IMG/VR virus record: IMGVR_UViG_3300042923_000047
Coordinates: 1-27,792 of that record
DNA: 27,792 nucleotides
Source of the DNA: a virus
Direction: 5' to 3' (one strand)
Under the pieces are notes generated by a model, which worked only from the letters and a program-made list of their open reading frames with translations, was not told the DNA's origin and made no database searches. The position numbers and the translations under genes are program-made. Below are positions 21,539 to 27,792 of this stretch, piece by piece. Position 1 is the stretch's first letter, and each line of letters starts with the position of its first letter.

Positions 21539-22949
21539 ATACGGCGTAACAGTGAACGGCTTTGTCCGCAAACGGTTGCCAGAGATTAAAGCGGACATCG
21601 AAGCGCGTTTTGCAAATGCTTTTGGTGTAGCGATAAGCACAAAACCTAATAGTGTGATTGGGCAGCTTGTTGGGGTATTATCCGGATCGGTTGATGATCT
21701 TTGGCAGTTGGCAGAAGATAATTACAATTCCATGTATCCGAATACATCTAACGGCGTAAGTCTAAGCAGCTCAGTAGGATATTCCGGTGTTACCAGGCTG
21801 AACGCGCAGAAAACAAAGATATATGCAGTATGCTACGGAACTCCCGGCACTGTTATAACCAGCGAATCGCAAATACAAGGAAACGACAGCAATTATTACG
21901 AGAACATTGACGCTGCAACAATCAGCCTATCGAACGCAGTAAGCCTGTCGCTGACTTTGGCAAGCGTTAGTAATGGCACGACCTATACGGCAACAATTGA
22001 CGGCACGACGTTAACGAAAACCGCAGGTAGCGGCGATACGGTAAATACGGTTTTAGTCGCTTTGACTACCGGTGTTCCTGCTGGTTGGTCGGCAAGTGTT
22101 AGTAATAATGTGCTGACATATACCCAGACTGACCGAATTAATGGCAAGGTAGTAAACTACTCGACGACTATGCAAATTGTCAATGTTGCCACTCCTGTTG
22201 AGTTTTACGCTGTTGAGTATGGCCCGCTTGACCCTGCGATCGGCAGTGTAACCAGTATAATCACTCAGGTTGCTGGTTGGGTTGCGGCAAGCAACGAAAG
22301 CGCGGCATATCCCGGGCGCAATATTGAGACAGACACCGAGCTCCGGCAGCGTTATGCCAGCACTGTTTCGGCGCAAGGGATGGCAATGGTGGAATCTATC
22401 AGAGCTAACCTCCTTGAAAATGTGAGTGGCGTTACTGCGGCGATAGTCTTTGAAAACTCAACCGATGCAACTGACGGCGACGGCAGACCTCCGCATAGCA
22501 TAGAGGCCGTGGTACAAGGTGGCGATGAGCAAGACATTGGCGATATGATTTGGGATACAAAAGCCGCCGGCATTGACACATATGGCTCTATTACAACAAC
22601 AGTTAAAGACAGCCAAGGCATCGACCATCCAATAAAATTTAATCGTCCTACCGAAGTCGATGTTTATCTCAGGTGCGTTTTGCATGAAGATCCGGAAGGC
22701 TCAATTCCTGGTGATGGTCCGCAACGTGCTGCTGATTTGTTATTAACCCGGGGAGAATTGCAAACGGTCGGACAGGATGTAGTCCTACAGAAACTATCTG
22801 CTTATATTATTCAAAATGTCGCAGGAATTGGCTATATTGAACTTGAGGGATCATTAGACGGAACAACCTACAGTCACCTCAATATAACAATTAACTCCCG
22901 GTCCCTTGCCGTGTTTGATGCATCGCGAATAGAGGTGACTGTAGAATAG
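21528..22949 (+). CDS. Baseplate J-like protein
   Basis: A 473-aa protein, ATG 21528, behind GGGAGGTG. The N-terminus (RLPEIKADIEARFANAFGV, then NSVIGQLVGVLSG) and the central YPGRNIETDTELRQRYAST followed by SIRANLLENVSGV are typical of baseplate J / gp47 proteins. About residues 140-225 form a Thr/Ser-rich beta insertion (SNGTTYTATIDGTTLTKTA) present in some relatives. The protein builds the wedge and carries the fibre-attachment proteins. The stop overlaps the following GTG start. Confidence 0.86.
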   Translation: MATEYGVTVNGFVRKRLPEIKADIEARFANAFGVAISTKPNSVIGQLVGVLSGSVDDLWQLAEDNYNSMYPNTSNGVSLSSSVGYSGVTRLNAQKTKIYAVCYGTPGTVITSESQIQGNDSNYYENIDAATISLSNAVSLSLTLASVSNGTTYTATIDGTTLTKTAGSGDTVNTVLVALTTGVPAGWSASVSNNVLTYTQTDRINGKVVNYSTTMQIVNVATPVEFYAVEYGPLDPAIGSVTSIITQVAGWVAASNESAAYPGRNIETDTELRQRYASTVSAQGMAMVESIRANLLENVSGVTAAIVFENSTDATDGDGRPPHSIEAVVQGGDEQDIGDMIWDTKAAGIDTYGSITTTVKDSQGIDHPIKFNRPTEVDVYLRCVLHEDPEGSIPGDGPQRAADLLLTRGELQTVGQDVVLQKLSAYIIQNVAGIGYIELEGSLDGTTYSHLNITINSRSLAVFDASRIEVTVE

Positions 22950-23674
22950 TGGATTACTCTATTGTTTGTGGTTTTCAGCCGACGGCATTCGAGCAACCAA
23001 CAGCGGAAGAAGTAATACTAACTGACTACAGACAGCAGATGATTGACCGTCTGCTGATGCAGTTTAACGAATCGCCTTTCTTACATGGCGTATTAAATGC
23101 TACAGGAGAAGAACTAAACCTACTTGGGCAGGTGTTCCAAGACCTAAAAACAAAGCGGTGGATTGATACGGCAGAAGGACTACATCTTGACGGATGCGGC
23201 CAAATTGTCCAGCAGGACAGGCGCATAAGTCAGGCTATTATTATTCCCTTTTTCGGTTTTGCGGAGCAGCTCGGCACTACCGGCTTTGAGCAGGGGAGAA
23301 TACGATCCGATCGGGAGACGTACTTGTCTACAGCTACGCTGCCTGATACTGAGTATAAGCAAATCATTTGGGCGAAAGTGGCTAAGAACATAACAAGCGG
23401 AACGGCAGAGGAAACGATACAAAGCCTGTCTCAATTATATGGCGCAAAAATAATACTTGCTGATTCTGGCAACGCAACAATTACTATTTCCATCGGCAAA
23501 AGGTTAACCGATGCGGAAATTGTTCTCGCTAACGCGTTGGATTTGTTGATAAGGTCCGGAGGCGTTGGAATAACATCCAAGTCTTATTTTGCAGAGGGGA
23601 ATACTTTCGGTTTTTCAGATCAAAACCAGGGGTATCTTGGATTTGATCAAGGAATATTGGCAGTAGAATTTTAA
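22949..23674 (+). CDS. Baseplate protein, DUF2612 family
   Basis: A 241-aa protein with GTG 22949 overlapping the stop of the J gene (TAGTG). LNLLGQVFQDLKTKRWIDTA and YKQIIWAKVAKNITSGTAEE match DUF2612 proteins that follow the J gene in myophages; they are analogous to tail protein I / gp48 wedge proteins. The Phe/Gly-rich C-terminus (NTFGFSDQNQGYLGFDQG) may be where fibres dock. The first tail fibre gene follows. Confidence 0.82.
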   Translation: MDYSIVCGFQPTAFEQPTAEEVILTDYRQQMIDRLLMQFNESPFLHGVLNATGEELNLLGQVFQDLKTKRWIDTAEGLHLDGCGQIVQQDRRISQAIIIPFFGFAEQLGTTGFEQGRIRSDRETYLSTATLPDTEYKQIIWAKVAKNITSGTAEETIQSLSQLYGAKIILADSGNATITISIGKRLTDAEIVLANALDLLIRSGGVGITSKSYFAEGNTFGFSDQNQGYLGFDQGILAVEF

Positions 23675-23688
23675 AAGGGGGTTAGTTA

Positions 23689-24432
23689 ATGCCTGTAGAT
23701 TTTAGCAAAATATTCTCTACCGATGGTGCTATATCTGCTCCGACAGACACGCAATATTTGCAAGGGTTTGCGTTCTTGGGAGCAGCACCGCCGCCAAGAG
23801 GCTTATTCAACTTCTTGTTTCAGAATATTGACCAGAAATTATTAGCGCTCTACTTAGGTAGCAAACTTTGGAAATCGTCAACCGCTTACGCTGTTGGCGA
23901 TATTGTTTTTACATCATCATTTAGCTTTAAATATATGCAATGCACAGTAGCTGGCACTAGTGGACTTACCGAGCCGGTGTGGACAGCCGTTGGAACAACA
24001 AAAAACGATGGAACGGCTACTTGGCTAATTCGTGATTTTGATACGGGGATTACTGCTTCGCTTGGTGCCAGTAACACTAAATTGGCGACAAATGCTTTTG
24101 TTAAAAACGCTATAGATAATCTTGAGTTAATAATCGACTCTGGTACCGGAACTGGTTATTATTGGCGCAAATGGAAATCAGGTAAAATAGAAATTTTTGG
24201 TAGTGTAGCTGCCGTTGTTGGTACTCCCGGAACTGTCACTTTCCCCAAACCATTTGATGTTGAACTTTATATAAATCCAATTACCAGCTTGAGTGGGTAT
24301 TCCGGTGCATTGGGCATGCAATTAACTAAAATTATGCCTTCGTTAACTGGGTTTGCTTATGGATGGGACAGCTATAATACTTCCGGCCTCGGTGCTAATG
24401 TTAGCCTGAATTATCATGTCGTGGGGAGGTAA
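23689..24432 (+). CDS. Tail fibre protein with carbohydrate-binding segment
   Basis: A 247-aa protein, ATG 23689, behind AAAGGGGG. The N-terminus binds the baseplate (FSKIFSTDGAISAPTDTQYL). Residues about 60-110 (WKSSTAYAVGDIV, then CTVAGTSGLTEPVW) resemble a small chitin-binding-type carbohydrate module often found in phage fibres. The C-terminus (GYYWRKWKSGKIEIFGSV) has the Trp/Lys pattern of phage receptor-binding tips. The binding partner, a surface glycan, is inferred. Confidence 0.75.
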   Translation: MPVDFSKIFSTDGAISAPTDTQYLQGFAFLGAAPPPRGLFNFLFQNIDQKLLALYLGSKLWKSSTAYAVGDIVFTSSFSFKYMQCTVAGTSGLTEPVWTAVGTTKNDGTATWLIRDFDTGITASLGASNTKLATNAFVKNAIDNLELIIDSGTGTGYYWRKWKSGKIEIFGSVAAVVGTPGTVTFPKPFDVELYINPITSLSGYSGALGMQLTKIMPSLTGFAYGWDSYNTSGLGANVSLNYHVVGR

Positions 24433-24437
24433 TTGAT

Positions 24438-24881
24438 TTGCCGTATAATACAAGAACCCTAAAAAAAGATAATAGCGAAGCAATTCCCGTCGCCCAGGTT
24501 TACGACTCTGCAATTGACGATTTTGTAGTTTTGCAAGGTAAAAATGGTAGCATGAATGTAACTCCGACTGACGATGCTGGCAATAAACTGTTTACTCCGT
24601 CCCACCCAGGTGTTATGGATTACTCAGACAAAATGAAAGAACCGTTTTTTTCCAATACTAATATGAATAAGACGTTTACAGAGACGATGAGAGGTTTTGG
24701 ACTAGCCAATGATGTCGATCTTGACAGTCTTCCTCCTGACCCAGACGTTGTTTTTACTATACCGGAAATCGACTTTACTTTTACGGTTAAACCTGGAGAG
24801 ATATTTGACTACAGACTAAATGATTTTGTAACTGTCGAAATAATATCTGATGTACCGTTCAGGGCATGGGGGAGGGGTTAA
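24438..24881 (+). CDS. Hypothetical fibre-associated protein
   Basis: A 147-aa protein with TTG 24438 behind GGGGAGGT. It has a polar, beta-rich N-terminus (AIPVAQVYDSAIDDFVVLQG), a flexible middle and a C-terminal beta segment (FTIPEIDFTFTVKPGE; VTVEIISDVPFRAWGRG). No family is recognised. Lying between two fibre genes, it is probably a fibre connector, chaperone or accessory tail protein. Confidence 0.6.
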   Translation: MPYNTRTLKKDNSEAIPVAQVYDSAIDDFVVLQGKNGSMNVTPTDDAGNKLFTPSHPGVMDYSDKMKEPFFSNTNMNKTFTETMRGFGLANDVDLDSLPPDPDVVFTIPEIDFTFTVKPGEIFDYRLNDFVTVEIISDVPFRAWGRG

Positions 24882-24882
24882 A

Positions 24883-26292
24883 ATGGCGCTTACATTAAAT
24901 ATAAAATCATTTATGCTAGCTTCCCAGAAAGCGAAAAACGACACACTCACAGCACAAACCGTCACCGAAACAGCCAGAGACGTAACACTGGCGGCTAAAA
25001 ATCAAACAGAAGTTTTCCGCGATGAAACCGAAGCGTTTAAGGGTCAGGCTCAAGCAGCCGCAGCTAATGTTAACAGCTATGGATTAAAGGCACAAAGGCC
25101 TCTAAACCCACAAACAGCCGCTATGTTCTTTCTTATCGACGAAAAGAAGCGGATAGAATTTAACGGCTCAAGGTGGCAATATTTAGACGGAAGCCTAGTA
25201 GACCTATTAACAATAACTGATGGCAACATTTATTCAGCCTCGGCAAGTTATACTACTCAAACACTTGCCGAAAATGCTGAAACAACCTATCAAAACGGCG
25301 TTGACATGACGAAAGACTTGATATTTTATACTAACTTGAAATTAGCAGATTCAGATGATTATTTTAACATGTTTTTTAGCACGACTACGACTGCTCAATT
25401 CCAAGTATCCTTTGGATATAATTGGTCAACTAGCGTAAAAGACGGCGCAACAATCTCCATACACGACTTAATTAATAGTGCAAATAGTGTTTTAGGTAGC
25501 ACTGATTTATACACTGCCGCGCATGACGTGGTTGTTTGGTATGACCATAAATGGGGATACGTTAATGTTTATGTTGATGCCGTCTTGATTGGATCGTGGA
25601 AACCTTCAGCCGGCGCTAATATTAACAGCGTAACGCGCATTTATGGCAAAGCTGGCAGCACGTCAACCCTTGTAACTTTAAACAGCTACTATATGGGTAT
25701 TCCGTTAGTGACTGCAATAGGCGATAGTATCACTGCCGGAGCAATTCTACACGCCCCTAATCCTGACCATTACGCTGGCGTTGATAATTACGGCAATAAT
25801 TATCCCAAACTAATCAGCGACTACTTAAAAACCGAAGGGATCAAAAATTATTTTGTTGTTAATAAAGGTGTAAACGGAGAAACATCAGACCAAATCAAAG
25901 CGCGTTTTGCGGCTGACATTGTTGCTACTGGATGCAAATATGTTTTTATCCATGGCGGAATAAACGATCATGATACTCATGCTGATACAGCAATAACTAC
26001 GCAAAACAAAATTGATATGGCCTATTCCGCTCTTGAGGCGAGTATAACGCCAACACTGCTGGGAGTTACACCTACCAAAACAGGAGCGCCGGGAATTAGC
26101 CATCAGTACTCAATAGATCTTCATGCCGCTGAACAAACTGCATATACAAACTATAATTATGTTGACCTATGGACGGCAATACAAGGATCTACGGCTAACG
26201 CCGCCGATGATGCAAAAATGGCTGACACGGTACATCCAAATTTAACTGGGTATACCGCAATAGCTATTGAAATTGAAAATAATTTAACTTAA
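24883..26292 (+). CDS. Tail fibre with SGNH/GDSL hydrolase domain
   Basis: A 469-aa protein; ATG 24883 is preferred because a GGGGGAGGGG site precedes it. Residues 1-70 are a helical stalk with repeated Ala/Gln/Glu (AAKNQTEVFRDETEAFKGQA), typical of fibre attachment. Residues about 100-270 are beta-rich, possibly a lectin-like jelly roll. Residues 275-469 are an SGNH hydrolase: GDS at 280-282 (catalytic S282), GGIND at 358-362 (N361), and D448/H451 in DTVHPN. Such fibres usually remove acetyl or acyl groups from surface glycans during adsorption; the substrate is inferred. Confidence 0.85.
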   Translation: MALTLNIKSFMLASQKAKNDTLTAQTVTETARDVTLAAKNQTEVFRDETEAFKGQAQAAAANVNSYGLKAQRPLNPQTAAMFFLIDEKKRIEFNGSRWQYLDGSLVDLLTITDGNIYSASASYTTQTLAENAETTYQNGVDMTKDLIFYTNLKLADSDDYFNMFFSTTTTAQFQVSFGYNWSTSVKDGATISIHDLINSANSVLGSTDLYTAAHDVVVWYDHKWGYVNVYVDAVLIGSWKPSAGANINSVTRIYGKAGSTSTLVTLNSYYMGIPLVTAIGDSITAGAILHAPNPDHYAGVDNYGNNYPKLISDYLKTEGIKNYFVVNKGVNGETSDQIKARFAADIVATGCKYVFIHGGINDHDTHADTAITTQNKIDMAYSALEASITPTLLGVTPTKTGAPGISHQYSIDLHAAEQTAYTNYNYVDLWTAIQGSTANAADDAKMADTVHPNLTGYTAIAIEIENNLT

Positions 26293-26368
26293 TTACAAAA
26301 TATTACAAAAAAAACAATAACGCGCATGTAATATTAAGGTAAAAATGTATTTAAGTAGGTGGCGGTAG

Positions 26369-27088
26369 GTGTCTAGAAAAGTTCGAGCACTTGTGTGGCT
26401 GTCGGTGGTTTTAAACCTTATAGGTCTTACAGTTGGGTGTTATTTGGTGGTTAGAGCAGGAGGATTCGATACTTTAAAAACTAAAGCATTAACTGTAATA
26501 ACAGGAAATGTAGATTCTCGAAAAAGCCCTAAATTCGAAGAAAGATACAGCTTGTTTACTAAGTTAGCACCTTTAAACAATCCAATAGTATTTTTAGGAG
26601 ATAGCTTAATCGAGCGATGCGAGTGGCGTGAGTTAATGCAAAATCAAAAAATAGTAAATAGGGGCATTAGCGGTGATACGACAAGCGGAGTTTTAGATAG
26701 ACTAAGCGAGATAACTAGTAGAAAGCCCGAAGCGATCTTTATAATGATTGGAATTAACGACATATCGAACAAAGACACAAAGAACACTGTTAAAAACTAC
26801 CGAAACATGTTATCTGAAATAAAGCGAACGTCCTTGAATACTAAGATTTATATACAAAGCGTTTTACCTGTAAATAACACTAAGTATCCCAACATAAACA
26901 ATCAAGAAGTCATCGCGTTAAATGATGAATTAAAACTGCTCGCAAAAGAAGAAAACGTGGTTTATATTGATTTATATCCAAGTTTTACTGTTAATGATCA
27001 GTTGGATGAAAAATATACGTTAGACGGAATACATTTAAATGGGGCAGGTTATTTAATATGGAGAGATGCATTATCTAAATATCTCTAG
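26369..27088 (+). CDS. Membrane-anchored SGNH/GDSL hydrolase
   Basis: A 239-aa protein with GTG 26369 behind AGGTGG (26357-26362). Residues about 7-30 are a hydrophobic membrane anchor after a basic start (SRKVRALVWLSVVLNLIGLT). The SGNH catalytic set is complete: GDS at 77-79 (S79), GINDIS at 128-133 (N130), D219 and H222 in DGIHLNGAGY. It resembles lipase/acylhydrolase enzymes that deacylate cell-surface glycans or lipids. The gene is AT-rich and has its own terminator, so it looks like a lysogenic-conversion moron rather than a virion gene. Confidence 0.82.
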   Translation: MSRKVRALVWLSVVLNLIGLTVGCYLVVRAGGFDTLKTKALTVITGNVDSRKSPKFEERYSLFTKLAPLNNPIVFLGDSLIERCEWRELMQNQKIVNRGISGDTTSGVLDRLSEITSRKPEAIFIMIGINDISNKDTKNTVKNYRNMLSEIKRTSLNTKIYIQSVLPVNNTKYPNINNQEVIALNDELKLLAKEENVVYIDLYPSFTVNDQLDEKYTLDGIHLNGAGYLIWRDALSKYL

Positions 27089-27109
27089 AGCCGAAAGGCT
27101 CTATTTTTT
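27086..27109 (+). terminator. Intrinsic terminator after the SGNH gene
   Basis: TAGAGCC (27086-27092), GAAA tetraloop, GGCTCTA (27097-27103) form a perfect 7-bp stem followed by six T (27104-27109). The stop codon of the SGNH gene is the first three bases of the stem. It separates this gene from the lysis genes, which then need read-through or another promoter. Confidence 0.85.
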
Positions 27110-27123
27110 ATGGGGGTGGGGAT

Positions 27124-27387
27124 TTGGGGGAAGTTTTAGGTAATATTGTTGCGATTATAACAATAATTGCAGCGGGTGCCGGTATTGTGGCTGGTATTAC
27201 AAAGTATGTAGTTGTTAACCCTTTGCAGTGGGCGATTAGTACCCTCAACGAAGCTGTTAAAGAATTAAACTCTATGTTGGGACATCTAGCCGAGGAACAG
27301 AAAAATATTGACAAGCGGTTAGTTGCCGTCGAAGAATCCACTAAATCGGCACATAAACGAATTGACGGGATGGAGGTACATAGGTAA
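27124..27387 (+). CDS. Small membrane protein with coiled coil, lysis region
   Basis: An 87-aa protein; TTG 27124 lies at the usual distance from a GGGGG-type site. Residues about 5-28 form one membrane helix (VLGNIVAIITIIAAGAGIV), followed by a charged coiled coil (LNEAVKELNSMLGHLAEEQ; KRLVAVEESTKS). This shape fits holin-associated phage membrane proteins of the XhlA kind, although XhlA has the opposite order (coiled coil then membrane). It overlaps the following holin-like gene (TAATG). Confidence 0.65.
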   Translation: MGEVLGNIVAIITIIAAGAGIVAGITKYVVVNPLQWAISTLNEAVKELNSMLGHLAEEQKNIDKRLVAVEESTKSAHKRIDGMEVHR

Positions 27388-27728
27388 TGACAATTACATC
27401 CGAATTACAAATATTTATTTGGGCCGCTGGCGTACTGCTGGCGGCTAATTTATTGGCTATGGCGCTGTTTGTGCTGTTTGCGAAGCTGCCGGCAAGTACA
27501 TTTAAAGAGTCGCTCCGGAGTGTCATTTTTGAGATCGACAAATTTGCTGACAGGATGGAGAACGATCAAAAGCGCCGGATTGCAATACAGAGTATAAACG
27601 ATGTACTGGGTTGGCGTAAGGTGTTAGTGCCAGCTGCTCTCATCGGCTGGATCATCGATGCCGAAGTGGCGGCAATACGAAAAATGCAGGCGGCGACTGA
27701 TACGCCGGACCTGCACAAGGAGGAATGA
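27387..27728 (+). CDS. Putative holin, LLH (superfamily 6) type
   Basis: A 113-aa protein; ATG 27387 overlaps the previous stop. One strong N-terminal membrane helix (about 8-32: IWAAGVLLAANLLAMALFVL) is followed by an amphipathic region and a hydrophobic stretch (LVPAALIGWIIDAEVAAI), a layout typical of LLH-type phage holins encoded after tail fibre genes. Holins permeabilise the membrane for lysis. The assignment is moderate because holin families are poorly conserved. Confidence 0.65.
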   Translation: MTITSELQIFIWAAGVLLAANLLAMALFVLFAKLPASTFKESLRSVIFEIDKFADRMENDQKRRIAIQSINDVLGWRKVLVPAALIGWIIDAEVAAIRKMQAATDTPDLHKEE

Positions 27729-27733
27729 ATAGT

Positions 27734-27792
27734 ATGGGTAGTGGTGGTTGGACTACTCCAAAATGGTATCAGTGGCCCACATTAATACTGTG
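27734..27792 (+). CDS. 5' end of an unidentified gene, lysis region (partial)
   Basis: ATG 27734 follows AAGGAGG (27718-27724), a strong site, and the frame stays open to the right edge, giving 19 complete codons: MGSGGWTTPKWYQWPTLIL. The Gly/Trp-rich start does not identify the family. Coming after the holin-like genes, it could be the endolysin or another lysis/membrane protein. Confidence 0.5.
   Translation, partial: MGSGGWTTPKWYQWPTLIL

Noticed and set aside
26293-26368. Promoter for the membrane SGNH gene (TTACAA 26303, TAATAT 26329)
   Set aside because: The spacer of about 20 bases is too long and the region is simply AT-rich; a promoter is likely here but I cannot place it.
1-27792. 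tRNA genes, CRISPR arrays, insertion sequences, attachment sites
   Set aside because: I looked for tRNA arm motifs, regularly spaced repeats, transposase genes and terminal inverted repeats and saw none that I could support.

Overview
The window is a nearly continuous, single-strand (+) stretch of a contractile-tailed (myovirus-type) bacteriophage or prophage genome: the end of a middle region of small accessory genes, then packaging, head, neck, sheath/tube, tape measure, baseplate, tail fibres and the first lysis genes. No integrase, repressor, attachment site, tRNA, rRNA, insertion sequence or CRISPR array is visible, so free phage versus prophage cannot be decided here. The host is probably a Firmicute (Bacillota): ribosome binding sites are strong (AAGGAGG, AAAGGAGGTGAT, AGGGGGTGA), many structural genes start with TTG or GTG, intrinsic terminators are common and base composition is moderate. 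A diderm Firmicute would be compatible, but nothing here proves it.

Layout. 1-3072: tightly overlapping small genes, several Cys-rich, with an ASCH-domain protein and a conserved 88-aa phage protein. 3073-3423: a 350-base non-genic stretch with a near-consensus promoter (3085-3113), a terminator (3159-3186), about 200 bases of hairpin-rich sequence containing a possible 28-codon leader ORF, and a second terminator (3375-3398). This looks like the control region of the late genes. 3424-5379: small Cys-rich proteins, an NrdD-tail-like protein, an HNH nuclease and a zinc metallopeptidase. 5306-7082: small and large terminase. 7094-11818: portal (DUF1073), MuF minor head protein, DUF2213 protease/scaffold, a head decoration-type protein and the DUF2184 major capsid protein. 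11820-13763: head-tail connector and neck proteins. 13764-15958: sheath (DUF3383), tube (DUF3277) and tail assembly chaperones joined by a -1 frameshift at a T7 slippery run. 16001-17203: an AT-rich two-gene cassette (a second MuF-domain protein plus a glycine-zipper membrane protein) with its own extended -10 promoter and its own terminator. 17231-23674: tape measure, Dit-like and plug proteins, hub, spike, gp25-like wedge, baseplate J and DUF2612. 23689-26292: tail fibre genes, the last carrying an SGNH hydrolase domain. 26369-27109: an AT-rich, membrane-anchored second SGNH hydrolase with its own terminator. 27124-27792: holin-type membrane genes and the start of another gene.

How it works together: the terminase proteins would load DNA through the portal into a DUF2184 shell built on the DUF2213 scaffold. 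The neck proteins join it to a sheath/tube tail whose length is set by a short tape measure (about 505 aa). The baseplate and fibres, including an esterase-type fibre, contact the cell surface.

The most unusual points are: the MuF-paralogue cassette inserted between the tail chaperones and the tape measure; the tape-measure gene, which has a perfect ribosome binding site but only ATC at the expected start; the structured leader before the late genes; and two different SGNH hydrolases side by side, one on the fibre and one membrane-anchored.
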